From an uncultured Collinsella sp. (lineage in GTDB: Bacteria > Actinomycetota > Coriobacteriia > Coriobacteriales > Coriobacteriaceae), in NCBI GenBank assembly GCA_902489775.1, contig CABUBH010000005.1:1-64000 (forward strand): DNA of 64,000 bases, in the 5' to 3' direction. The position numbers were made by a program, and so were the translations under genes. Below the pieces are notes generated by a model. That model had not been told where the DNA came from, ran no database searches, and saw only the letters and a list, made by a program, of their open reading frames with translations. Positions 1 to 7,946 of the stretch are shown here, piece by piece; the first letter of the stretch is position 1; the number at the start of each line of letters is the position of its first letter.

Positions 1-33
1 CGGGATTGGTCAAAATCGTTTGACTATTAGCGG

Positions 34-714
34 CTAAAATCGCCCGGCGCTAACAGCAGCAACATCAGGATTAAAAATATTAGCTGTAGTGAACTCAAAT
101 CCGCCGTCAATTATATGGCATGACGAAAGGAGCACTGCACATACTGCAGCAAAGAACATCTTAGCTTTGCTGTCGTGGAATAAATAGAATGCAGCCACAA
201 GCAGAATGCCATACGCACCGCCATCCAGCTTAGTGTATTCAGCTGCCAGTGCTGTCAAAACAATCAGAGCAATTTCTGCAATGTGCCTCTTCCATTTTGA
301 AAGACTTTGTATCTTTTCCAGAATAATCAAAAAGACCAAGGAAAGCAGGAGCTCATACATAACATTCTGTTGCCGAAGGTCAAATAGCTGCCCGGTTTGA
401 ACGAAATCGTATATGGGCTCCGCAATGATTGCGAAGACAAGCATATTTCGCAGGTACTTCTTTATGTCATGAGTATGCAAAAATCCCTCAACTATCAAAA
501 AGCAAAATAAGGGAAATGCAATTCTGCCAAGAACATGAAGCACATCCGAAGCCTCGCTTAGAATCGCCCATTGTTCGTCTGATATCTGATTGTACGATGC
601 GTGAGTCATGATTCCATTGGTCAGGACGATCCTGCTTACATGATCGAGAACCATCGAGATGGCTGCTATTATCTTTAATGTGCTGCCGCTAATTCCGTAT
701 CTATCTGTTTTCAT
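34..714 (-). CDS. TraX-like multi-pass membrane protein
   Basis: A 226-residue protein with many hydrophobic segments. Near the N-terminus (about residues 13-28) it has the K-x-x-A-x-x-x-M-x-x-DH pattern typical of the TraX family. TraX of the F plasmid is linked to pilin N-acetylation; chromosomal homologues in Gram-positives have no settled role. The start has an AAGGA ribosome site about 7 bases upstream. Base composition is clearly more AT-rich than the neighbouring genes, which suggests acquisition. It lies just beyond the tRNA-Lys 3' flank, next to a copy of the tRNA end. The family call is by motif; the function is not established. Confidence 0.75.
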   Translation of the reverse strand: MKTDRYGISGSTLKIIAAISMVLDHVSRIVLTNGIMTHASYNQISDEQWAILSEASDVLHVLGRIAFPLFCFLIVEGFLHTHDIKKYLRNMLVFAIIAEPIYDFVQTGQLFDLRQQNVMYELLLSLVFLIILEKIQSLSKWKRHIAEIALIVLTALAAEYTKLDGGAYGILLVAAFYLFHDSKAKMFFAAVCAVLLSSCHIIDGGFEFTTANIFNPDVAAVSAGRF

Positions 715-735
715 TTCGTTTTCCTTCCTTTGGGC

Positions 736-812
736 GGGCCGTCAGGGGTTCAGCCTGCTCCGCAGGCGGCCGCTGCGGCGCTCCGCGCCCCGACGGGTTC
801 GAACCCATGCCT
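736..812 (-). repeat. tRNA-Lys-adjacent multi-hairpin element
   Basis: A 16-bp copy of the tRNA-Lys 3' end (736-751, matching 863-878) is followed by compact hairpins: GCCTGC/GCAGGC at 753-767 and GGCGC/GCGCC at 777-789. A T-arm-like GGGTTCGAACCC core follows (about 795-806). Read on the minus strand, both hairpin tips are the heptamer GCGGAGC. A related element with the same layout lies beside tRNA-Gly (16006-16146). It may be a small repeat family or the remnant of an integration event. Confidence 0.6.
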
Positions 813-820
813 TGGCAACA

Positions 821-850
821 AAAAAGCGACCAACCGGAGTCGATCGCTTT
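821..850 (-). terminator. Terminator of tRNA-Lys
   Basis: On the minus strand an AAAGCGA stem pairs with TCGCTTT and is followed by a T run, about 12 bases after the tRNA 3' end. Confidence 0.75.
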
Positions 851-861
851 CTATTCTATGG

Positions 862-934
862 TGGGCCGTCAGGGGTTCGAACCCTGGACCTTGGGATTAA
901 AAGTCCCCTGCTCTGCCAGCTGAGCTAACGGCCC
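862..934 (-). tRNA. tRNA-Lys (anticodon TTT)
   Basis: A full cloverleaf reads on the minus strand. The acceptor GGGCCGT pairs with ACGGCCC, the anticodon loop is CTTTTAA (anticodon TTT), and the T loop is TTCGAAC. No CCA is encoded. One end pair of the anticodon stem looks mismatched (G-A). The gene sits 28 bp downstream of the M29 peptidase stop. Confidence 0.93.
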
Positions 935-962
935 GCGGGTGGCATTGTACCACGGTCTGGGA

Positions 963-2243
963 CTATTCCCAACTCCATTGGCCGTTCTGGAAAATCACAA
1001 CTTCACGTCCATCAGGCGTAATGCCCGTAATATCGATGTCGTCCGTGCCAATCATAAAGTCGACGTGCGCGCTCGAGACGTTAACACCATGCTCCAGGAG
1101 CTCCTCCTTGGACATGTCATACCCACCCTCGATGCACTCGGGGAAGCCGACTCCCAGCGCAAGATGACAGCTGGCGTTCTCGTCATAGAGCGTGTCATAG
1201 AACAGAACGCCGCTTTCGCGGATCGGAGTGTTCTTGGAAATGAGCGCGACCTCGCCCAGATGAGCGGCACCTTCATCGGTGCCAATAATGCTCGCAAGCG
1301 TCGCCTTGCCCACACGGGCATCGTAGTCCACTACGCGGCCGGCCTCGAACTTAATCCAAAAATCGTCAACCTTGTTACCGTGGTGAATGAGCGGCATAGC
1401 CGAATACACGATACCGTCGGCACGCATACGATCAGGCGAGGTGAAGACCTCCTCGGTGGGGATGTTGGGGAAGAAGGGATGTCCATCGGGCGTCTTACCC
1501 TTGCCGCCGGCCCACTCGTGACCCTTCGTCATGCCAATCGTCAGATCGGTTCCATTTGCCGCGGTGTAATGCAGGCAGTCGAAACGATTGTCGTTCAGGA
1601 AACGCAGGTTCTTTTCGAATGCGGCGTCATGGAGCTCCCAGTCGCTCTCTGGGTCCTGGCCATCGGCGCGAGCGGTGTGCAGAATCGCATTCCACAGCTT
1701 ATAGATTGCAACCTCATCGGCGTCTCCCGGGAACACCTCGCGCGCCCAAGCCACGACCGGAGCGCCGGCGATGCACCACGGATTGATGTTGTAATCCAGT
1801 CCACGGCGGAAAACTTTGCACTGCGTGTTCTTTGCCTTAGAAGCTGCAGCGGGCTTAGCGGGATCGATGCCCTTAAGGGCGGCGGGGTCCGCACCCTCGA
1901 TAAAGATAAAGCAGGCACCGTCCTGGGCCAGGGAATCCAGCTGCAGGCGCTTCCACTCGGGCGTCTTCTCAAAATAGCTTTTCTCGACATGCTCGTACGT
2001 GAGCCTCGTCACGGCATCATCGGCCCAGATGACCGTCACGTGGCCGGCGCCGGCAGCATAGGCCTCCGCGACCACCACGCGCGCAAACGGCGCGCACTCA
2101 ACCGGAGACTGAACGACGACTTCCTGGCCGGGCTTAACGTTTACGCCCTTGCGGACAACCAGGCGCGCATAGTTTTTAATCTTGGGCTCCAGGGACTTCA
2201 TACCCTCCAGGGCCTCTTCGACCGTCAGGGCAGCTCGAATCAT
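963..2243 (-). CDS. M29-family aminopeptidase (AmpS/PepS type)
   Basis: A metal-dependent exopeptidase that removes N-terminal residues from peptides in the cytoplasm. Family motifs are visible in order: NVKPGQEVVVQSPVE near the N-terminus, TEEVFTSPD, GAAHLGEVAL, LYDENASCHLALG and HVDFMIGTDDID. These carry the Glu, His and Asp residues expected of M29 dinuclear metal sites. An upstream in-frame ATG at 2255 lacks a ribosome site; the ATG at 2243 has GGAG 6 bases before it, giving 426 residues, a normal family length. It is a lone gene, separated from the upstream unit by a terminator. Confidence 0.92.
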   Translation of the reverse strand: MIRAALTVEEALEGMKSLEPKIKNYARLVVRKGVNVKPGQEVVVQSPVECAPFARVVVAEAYAAGAGHVTVIWADDAVTRLTYEHVEKSYFEKTPEWKRLQLDSLAQDGACFIFIEGADPAALKGIDPAKPAAASKAKNTQCKVFRRGLDYNINPWCIAGAPVVAWAREVFPGDADEVAIYKLWNAILHTARADGQDPESDWELHDAAFEKNLRFLNDNRFDCLHYTAANGTDLTIGMTKGHEWAGGKGKTPDGHPFFPNIPTEEVFTSPDRMRADGIVYSAMPLIHHGNKVDDFWIKFEAGRVVDYDARVGKATLASIIGTDEGAAHLGEVALISKNTPIRESGVLFYDTLYDENASCHLALGVGFPECIEGGYDMSKEELLEHGVNVSSAHVDFMIGTDDIDITGITPDGREVVIFQNGQWSWE

Positions 2244-2271
2244 GTGCCACTCCATCTATCTATAGAACAGT

Positions 2272-2302
2272 AAAAAGGCGCGCCGCAAAAACGACGCGCC
2301 TT
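2272..2302 (-). terminator. Terminator after the small membrane-protein gene
   Basis: On the minus strand a GGCGCG-rich stem is closed by GCGCGCC and followed by TTTTT. It ends the purC unit. Confidence 0.8.
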
Positions 2303-2332
2303 ATATCTTAGCGATAAGTATGTATGCAAACG

Positions 2333-2908
2333 CTACTTCTTCTTGGAGTCCTTCTTGTCCTCCTCGGCAGCTGCGCGCTCGATAAGAGCGTTGAGCTTGT
2401 TCTCGGACATGCCCTCGGCCTGCGCGCGGTACATGTTGCGCAAGGGACGAATACGAGCGAAGTCGTAGATAAAGTCACCTAGGATGATGACATAGGACAA
2501 AACGATGCCGACCATCTGGACAGGGCTGGACACCATGCCAGCGGGAGCGAAGTACAGCGAGGCCCAAATTGCCACGACGAGCACCATGCCAATGGCGAGC
2601 ACAATCCACCAGATGCGACGGCGCTTGGTGTAGTCCTCGTCCTGCTTGAGGAGGATATTCGACACCGTATAGATGCGGTCCTCCTTGGCGCGCTGCTTAG
2701 CCTTGCGGGCGCGCTTCTCCTCTTTAGAGAGGCCCTCGAGGTTCTCGCCCTTCTCGAGCTCTTTGCGGCGTGCCTTAGACGAAGCCGGCACGACGCGAAC
2801 GGAGCTCGCTGCTTGGCGGGCGGGCTTAGCAGATGCGGCAGACTTGCGCGCAACCCCGGTAACTTCGTGGGATTGCGTGCGCTTGTTCGTGGCGCTACGG
2901 GTACTCAC
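2333..2908 (-). CDS. Hypothetical two-TM membrane protein
   Basis: This 191-residue protein has a strongly basic, Ala/Lys/Arg-rich N-terminal half (to about residue 95), which may bind nucleic acid or be a disordered linker. Two membrane spans follow at about residues 103-122 and 129-148, then a charged C-terminal helix ending in lysines. Translation begins at a GTG directly after the purC stop codon, with GGAG 9 bases upstream, so the two genes are co-transcribed and probably translationally coupled. I do not recognise a named family. The co-location with purC need not mean a purine role. Confidence 0.75.
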   Translation of the reverse strand: MSTRSATNKRTQSHEVTGVARKSAASAKPARQAASSVRVVPASSKARRKELEKGENLEGLSKEEKRARKAKQRAKEDRIYTVSNILLKQDEDYTKRRRIWWIVLAIGMVLVVAIWASLYFAPAGMVSSPVQMVGIVLSYVIILGDFIYDFARIRPLRNMYRAQAEGMSENKLNALIERAAAEEDKKDSKKK

Positions 2909-3796
2909 TTATGCGTTCTCCTTCATGCTTGTGAACTGGGAGCCCGTGATGATCTGGAAGGCCTCGCGATAGCGCTCGGACGTGCCATCGATGACCTCGG
3001 CGGGCAGGTGCGGGGTCTCCCCCGTCATATCCCAGTTGGCCTTGAGCCAATTGCGGACGAATTGCTTGTCGTAGCTAGGCTGGATCTTGCCCTCCTCGTA
3101 GCTGGCAGCAGGCCAGAAACGGCTGGAGTCGGGCGTGAGGCACTCGTCGATCAGCGTGACCTTGCCATCGATGACACCAAACTCGAACTTGGTGTCGGCA
3201 ATGATGATGCCACGGGTCGCGGCGTACTCGGCAGCGGCCTTGTAGATCTTGAGGGAAAGGTCACGAATCTGCGTGGCGATGTCCTCGCCCACGATCTCGC
3301 AGCAACGCTCGAACGAGATGTTCTCGTCGTGGTCACCGATCTCGGCCTTCGTGGACGGCGTGAACAACGGCTCGGGAAGCTTGGAAGCCTCGGTCAGGCC
3401 CTCAGGCAGCTGGATGCCGCAGACGGTGCCGTTCTCGTCGTAGGTCTTCTTGCCCGAACCGGTCAGATAGCCGCGGACGATGCACTCGATAGGAATCGTC
3501 TGGGCCTTCTTGACCAGCATGGCGCGGCCAGCGAGGTAGTCACGATACTCAGCAAACTCCTCGGGGAAATCCGCCGGGTCGATGGAAACGAGATGGTTGG
3601 GGACGATGTCGGCAAACTTATCGAACCAGAATGCCGAGATGCGATTGAGCACCTCTCCCTTAAACGGAATCTCGTCGGGAAGAATGAAGTCGAACGCAGA
3701 AATGCGGTCGGTGGCGACCATCAGCAGGTTTTCACCGGCATCGTAAATATCACGAACCTTGCCACGGGAATCCGGACGACGCTCCATCGTTGTCAC
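2909..3796 (-). CDS. purC: SAICAR synthetase (phosphoribosylaminoimidazole-succinocarboxamide synthase)
   Basis: Catalyses the ATP-dependent joining of CAIR and aspartate in de novo purine synthesis. The N-terminal RGKVRDIYD nucleotide-binding motif, DRISAFD, and later IECIVRGYLTGS and DTKFEFG motifs are all present, at full family length (about 295 residues). The reading frame could open at GTG 3805, but that codon overlaps the AAGGAG ribosome site; GTG 3796 lies 8 bases after it and is the better start. A membrane-protein gene follows without a gap. The other purine genes here (purB, purA, purD) are scattered rather than clustered. Confidence 0.95.
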   Translation of the reverse strand: MTTMERRPDSRGKVRDIYDAGENLLMVATDRISAFDFILPDEIPFKGEVLNRISAFWFDKFADIVPNHLVSIDPADFPEEFAEYRDYLAGRAMLVKKAQTIPIECIVRGYLTGSGKKTYDENGTVCGIQLPEGLTEASKLPEPLFTPSTKAEIGDHDENISFERCCEIVGEDIATQIRDLSLKIYKAAAEYAATRGIIIADTKFEFGVIDGKVTLIDECLTPDSSRFWPAASYEEGKIQPSYDKQFVRNWLKANWDMTGETPHLPAEVIDGTSERYREAFQIITGSQFTSMKENA

Positions 3797-3827
3797 GTGA
3801 GTCACTCCTTACCTAAATACGACAGAA

Positions 3828-3847
3828 ATGCGGGTTCTTTCCCGCAT
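3828..3847. terminator. Hairpin between the two-component operon and purC
   Basis: AATGCGGG pairs with CCCGCATG-type sequence around a short loop. The T tract is weak on the minus strand, so it could be a terminator of the kinase operon or a purC leader hairpin. Confidence 0.5.
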
Positions 3848-3905
3848 GTTTTCGCAAACTCGGAGCGGCAGGGACGCGGCCCCTCCTTCACCGAATAGCG
3901 AAAAG

Positions 3906-5471
3906 CTAGTGCTCCATTGTAGTAGATGCCGCGTCCGCCGTGTGCTCGCGGGGCAGATGAATTGTAAAAGTCGTACCCTTTCCAAGCTCCGACTCCACGG
4001 ATATGTAGCCATGGTGACGCTCGACGATCTGCTTGGTCACGGCGAGGCCGACGCCCAGGCCGCCAGCTTCGCGGGCGCGGCTGGCATCGGCGCGCCAAAA
4101 CCGCCCGAAAATGCGCGACAGATCGTCCTTGGCAATACCGATGCCGGTATCAGAAACGGCAATGCTGACGTGCCTGCGGTCACTGAGCACCGACACCACG
4201 ACCCAACCGCCCTCGGGGGTGTAGCGCATGGCGTTGCTCATGAGGTTGATAACACATTGCGTGATCATGTCGGGATCGGCCTCGACGACATCGTCGTGCC
4301 CTTGGGTTTCATCTGCAAAGCGAAGACGAAGGTCACGGTCGGCAAACAGACGCTCCTGGCCGTTCACAATCGATCGCACGAACGGAACCATGTCCACCGG
4401 TTCTAGATTGAGCGGAGCCGTGCTGTTTTCCATACGCGATAGGTCGAGCATCTGCTGCACCAGACGAGCCAGGCGACGCGTCTCGGAAGCAACGGTCTCC
4501 AAATGCTCATCGTCGGTGGGATACACGCCATCCTGCATGGCCTCGACCGTTGCGAGCATGGCCATAAGCGGCGTGCGAAGCTCGTGTGCAACGTCTGAGG
4601 TCAGGCGCTTCTCGTGTTTCATATCCTTCTCGAGCGAGGTGGCCATCTCATCGAAGGTCTCACCCAGCTGATCGATCTCGTCATCACCGCGCAGCCCCGT
4701 GCGAGCCGACAGGTCGCCGTCACGGATTTGCTTTGCGGTACTGGTGATGCGATGAATCGGTTTGGTGAGCATGCGCGACACGAGCGATCCGATAACGACC
4801 GAAATGCAGATTGCAACAACCGCGGCGAGGGCCATGGCGTTAAAGGTCTTCTCCCTAAACGCAGAGTCCGCCTTGGTGAGCAGAGCGTCGGAGCCGATGG
4901 CCCACAGCTTTACCTGTCCGACATGCTCGCCGGAAGACGTTACAATCTCGACGTTAGCAACGCTATCGGAGTCGGTTGGAGCAGACGAGACCGGGCTATG
5001 CGATGCCCTCTTGCCGCTCGTGTCGTCGGTCGTAGCCTGGTTTTCGCGTACATCGGCGGTGGCGCTTGCCGAGGGCCAGGAATCGTCATAAACGATCACA
5101 CCCTTTTTATTGACGACCTGCATGCCCAGATCGTCGGAAACCAAACTCGACGTTGCGACCGTGCGCAGTTCTCCCGCGGTCCAAGAGCCGTTTTCCTCAT
5201 ATGAGGTCGCCAACTTCTCGGCAGCGGAATTTGCGATTTCGACGATATTGGAGCGTGTGTAATCCGAAAAGACCGTGCCCCACACAACAGAGACAACGCC
5301 CACCAGCACCAATACCGTCATGAGCGATGTCAGAGCAAAAGCAAGTGCCATGCGCGAGGGATAGCTCATCGTTGGCCGTGAATCGGAACGAGGCGTGTTC
5401 CAACTAGCCTTGGAACCCGCCTCGCTCTCCTGCTTGTGCTTTTGTCCGATTTCAAAGCGCGCAGGTGTCAT
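3906..5471 (-). CDS. Sensor histidine kinase (HAMP-HisKA-HATPase)
   Basis: A 521-residue membrane sensor. A cytoplasmic basic N-terminus leads into TM1 (about 41-68), a roughly 140-residue external domain rich in Ser/Thr/Asp, and TM2 (about 212-232). A HAMP linker follows, then a HisKA domain with the phospho-acceptor His296 in SDVAHELRTP, and a HATPase_c domain with N box (NLMSNAMRYTP), DTGIGI and GLGVGLA motifs. It is encoded 11 bp after its partner response regulator, so signalling to that regulator is near certain. The stimulus cannot be read from the sequence. The start ATG has only a weak GGGAAA ribosome site; Met35 is an alternative. Confidence 0.92.
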   Translation of the reverse strand: MTPARFEIGQKHKQESEAGSKASWNTPRSDSRPTMSYPSRMALAFALTSLMTVLVLVGVVSVVWGTVFSDYTRSNIVEIANSAAEKLATSYEENGSWTAGELRTVATSSLVSDDLGMQVVNKKGVIVYDDSWPSASATADVRENQATTDDTSGKRASHSPVSSAPTDSDSVANVEIVTSSGEHVGQVKLWAIGSDALLTKADSAFREKTFNAMALAAVVAICISVVIGSLVSRMLTKPIHRITSTAKQIRDGDLSARTGLRGDDEIDQLGETFDEMATSLEKDMKHEKRLTSDVAHELRTPLMAMLATVEAMQDGVYPTDDEHLETVASETRRLARLVQQMLDLSRMENSTAPLNLEPVDMVPFVRSIVNGQERLFADRDLRLRFADETQGHDDVVEADPDMITQCVINLMSNAMRYTPEGGWVVVSVLSDRRHVSIAVSDTGIGIAKDDLSRIFGRFWRADASRAREAGGLGVGLAVTKQIVERHHGYISVESELGKGTTFTIHLPREHTADAASTTMEH

Positions 5472-5482
5472 ATGTGATTTCC

Positions 5483-6205
5483 CTATTTCTCGTCCGACTT
5501 ATCGGTCTTGGCCGGAGCCTCGAAGCGATAGCCGACACCATGGACGGTGTAGAGCCACTTGGGCTTCTTGGGATCATCGCCCAGCTTGGCGCGAAGATTC
5601 TTCACGTGGCTATCGATGGTGCGCTCATAGCCCTCAAAGTCATACCCGAGCACTTTCTCGACCAGCTCCATGCGGTTATACACACGGCCGGGATGGCGGG
5701 CAAGCGTGGTGAGCAGCTTAAACTCGGAAGCCGTCAGATCGACTTCCTTGCCCTCGACCAAGATCTTGTGGCCCGAGATATCGATGACCAGATCGCCGAA
5801 GTCGAGTACCTCGACGGCGGGCTCGTCGGCCTGATGGGCACGGCGGAACAGAGCGCGAACGCGGGCGACGAGCTCGCGCGGCGAGAACGGCTTAATCAGA
5901 TAGTCGTCGGCGCCGAGCTCAAGACCGATAATACGGTCCTCGATCTCGCCCTTAGCCGTCAGCATGATGATGGGGACATCCGAGGTATCGCGAATGGTGC
6001 GGCAAACGCGCTCGCCGGGAATCTTGGGGAGCATAAGGTCGAGCACGACCAGGTCGAACTGATGCTTCTCGAACTCCTCGATCGCGGACTGACCGTCGCC
6101 GACGCCCACAACCCAGTAGCCTTCGCGCTCGAGATAGGCAGCGACGGCGTCACGGATTGCCTTCTCATCCTCGACCAGCAGAATCTTTTTTGCATCTGAA
6201 GCCAT
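5483..6205 (-). CDS. OmpR/PhoB-family response regulator
   Basis: A receiver domain (phospho-acceptor Asp56 in VVLDLMLP; acidic pair in LLVEDE) is followed by an OmpR-type winged-helix DNA-binding domain (AFF-like VRALFRR linker; SEFKLLTTLARHPGRVYNR; TVHGVGYRF at the end). At 240 residues it has the standard length. The frame opens upstream at a TTG, but the ATG at 6205 has a good AGGGGGG ribosome site 9 bases away and matches family starts. It is the first gene of the two-component operon. Confidence 0.93.
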   Translation of the reverse strand: MASDAKKILLVEDEKAIRDAVAAYLEREGYWVVGVGDGQSAIEEFEKHQFDLVVLDLMLPKIPGERVCRTIRDTSDVPIIMLTAKGEIEDRIIGLELGADDYLIKPFSPRELVARVRALFRRAHQADEPAVEVLDFGDLVIDISGHKILVEGKEVDLTASEFKLLTTLARHPGRVYNRMELVEKVLGYDFEGYERTIDSHVKNLRAKLGDDPKKPKWLYTVHGVGYRFEAPAKTDKSDEK

Positions 6206-6264
6206 AACACGGCCCCCCTGTCTCAATTAGCTAAGAACAAGCTCATTTTAACGCACCTGAGCCC

Positions 6265-6299
6265 ACCGGGCATCGCATGGGTGCGATAGCTCGGCGGGC
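6265..6299 (-). promoter_or_regulatory. Structured hairpin upstream of the response regulator
   Basis: On the minus strand GCCCGCCG pairs with CGGTGGGC, enclosing a second ATCGCA/TGCGAT stem. There is no T tract directly after it. It lies between the lipoprotein stop and the regulator start, and could terminate the upstream unit or be part of a leader. Confidence 0.4.
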
Positions 6300-6358
6300 G
6301 GTACTCATAGTCACAACGCGCTTATTCCCCTGTCGACGCCTTTTTAACCCCTCGGAGA

Positions 6359-7570
6359 CTAAAGAGAGAACAAGCGAGCGGTAACCGTCTCGGGAATTCC
6401 CTGGCTGTTACGCACCGTTGCGTACGTTAAGAACGAGCTCGATTTACCCGCCGTAGCAGGATAATCGCCATACTCCAAGGCTCGGTCGGGCGACAGAAGC
6501 GAGCCGTAGGTCTTAGCCGAAGTGTCAATCAAAAAATGCGACGCCTGAACTTTAACCAGGTATTTGTTTTTCCTTCCCGCAGCGCACGCGAGCGGCTCAC
6601 GCGACAGGAAGAGGTACGGCCCGCCCTCGTTACCGATATAGGTGCCCATATTGCCCAGGCTGCCCACACCGCTATACGTCGCCTCAATGGAGAACACGAA
6701 GGTGTCTCCCATATACACGGCCTCGAAAGGCGAAACCGACGAAGGAAGCACCAGCTGAGCCCGCTTCGTGTTGTTGCCGTCAGTCAGGTCGATCGCCGTC
6801 ATACCGTAATAGACGCCCTCATCATTGTGTACACGGGGCGAGATGGTCAGGATGCCGTCGCTCACACGCGGGGCGGATGCGAAGCGGCCCGTCGACTTCC
6901 AAATAGTCTCAGGCTTGGACTCGCTGGGCGACTGACGGTAGCAGTACGAATCGTTACTCGTCTTGGTGCCGCCGGACGAAGGCATCTTATACCAGATGAC
7001 CGACGACCCATACGCCGTGAAGAGCGGCGGATCGTAGTTTTCGCCACCGCGGTCGAGCTCGACAGCGTTGCCGGTAAGGGAGGAGCCTGCAAGGTTTTGC
7101 GCATAGAGTTTCCAAGACGCATTGGCGAAGTTCATCTCGACCCACGCGAACACGCCATCACCCGCGCGAACGTCATAAAACGCATAACCGGTTCCCTCAA
7201 TGGGATCCTCAATAAGTGTGGTAAGCGAGCCATCGCCCAGGTTGAGCACACCAAGCGTATTGGCATGCAGGGCAGAAGCAGGCGCCATCATCGCGGCAGC
7301 GTAGTCGCCATCGCAGTAGTACAGCAGCGTGCCCAGCGGCAGCGTCCACGAGGCCGCGGGCTCAAGATCGATATCAACAGCTTCGTACTCATCAGTGATC
7401 GAGACAATCTTCGAATCGTCCTTGATAACCTGCGGCTCGCCAGCGGCGTCATCACTCGTGCCCGTTTTTTTCGAGCAACCGGCCAGTACGGCAGCAGCAC
7501 CAGTAGCGGCGCCACCCAGCACAAAACCTCGACGCGTTATTCCATTCTTAAAGCGATCAGCGATGCTCAT
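6359..7570 (-). CDS. Tat-exported lipoprotein, possible beta-propeller
   Basis: The N-terminus has a twin-arginine signal (ITRRGFVLGG, residues 11-20) and a lipobox with the acylated Cys at residue 32 (VLAGC). A low-complexity Ser/Asp linker follows. The 403-residue body is rich in short Gly/Asp/Trp-containing beta-strand-like repeats, which suggests a beta-propeller anchored outside the membrane; the fold is inferred. The ATG at 7570 shares its A with the TAA of the TSCPD gene, so the in-frame ATG further upstream is not the start. Its function is not known. Confidence 0.8.
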   Translation of the reverse strand: MSIADRFKNGITRRGFVLGGAATGAAAVLAGCSKKTGTSDDAAGEPQVIKDDSKIVSITDEYEAVDIDLEPAASWTLPLGTLLYYCDGDYAAAMMAPASALHANTLGVLNLGDGSLTTLIEDPIEGTGYAFYDVRAGDGVFAWVEMNFANASWKLYAQNLAGSSLTGNAVELDRGGENYDPPLFTAYGSSVIWYKMPSSGGTKTSNDSYCYRQSPSESKPETIWKSTGRFASAPRVSDGILTISPRVHNDEGVYYGMTAIDLTDGNNTKRAQLVLPSSVSPFEAVYMGDTFVFSIEATYSGVGSLGNMGTYIGNEGGPYLFLSREPLACAAGRKNKYLVKVQASHFLIDTSAKTYGSLLSPDRALEYGDYPATAGKSSSFLTYATVRNSQGIPETVTARLFSL

Positions 7571-7833
7571 TAGGCGATCTCTGCGCGAGCGGCCTCGATA
7601 GCGCGCGTAAGCTGATCGGCGCAAGAGGTCTTTTTCATACCGCAGGTATTACCGGCGAGAACCTCGATTACGCGATCGGCGGGAGCGCCCTCGACCAGCC
7701 TGGAGATGGCCTTGAGGTTGCCATCGCAGCCGCCAGTAAACTCGACGCCCAGCACCTTGCTGCCATCGTCAGAGAGATTGAGGTGAATATTGCGAGAGCA
7801 TACACCCTGAGGCTTGTAGTCAAAACTAATCAT
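7570..7833 (-). CDS. TSCPD-domain small protein
   Basis: This 87-residue protein is made of one TSCPD domain: GVCSRNIHLNL at the start, GVEFTGGCDGNLKAI in the middle, and TCGMKKTSCADQL, which carries the T-S-C(A)-D signature. Free-standing members of this family are common in anaerobes, and similar modules occur at the end of some ribonucleotide reductases. The role of the free protein is unclear. The conserved cysteines suggest metal or thiol chemistry. Its stop codon overlaps the start of the lipoprotein gene. Confidence 0.82.
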   Translation of the reverse strand: MISFDYKPQGVCSRNIHLNLSDDGSKVLGVEFTGGCDGNLKAISRLVEGAPADRVIEVLAGNTCGMKKTSCADQLTRAIEAARAEIA

Positions 7834-7946
7834 TGAGATCCCCTCTCAGAAAGAAATTTCAGACGTCTATTATCCCCGCCTGGACCGACTTATTATCGCA
7901 AGCACCGATTCAACATCCTACGATGCTTGGACTGGTGGGGGCAAGA

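Noticed and set aside
736..878. Direct repeat at tRNA-Lys as an attL/attR pair
   Set aside because: The two copies are too close to flank an element, and the same layout at tRNA-Gly has no cargo. A repeat family explains both better, although an origin by integration remains possible.
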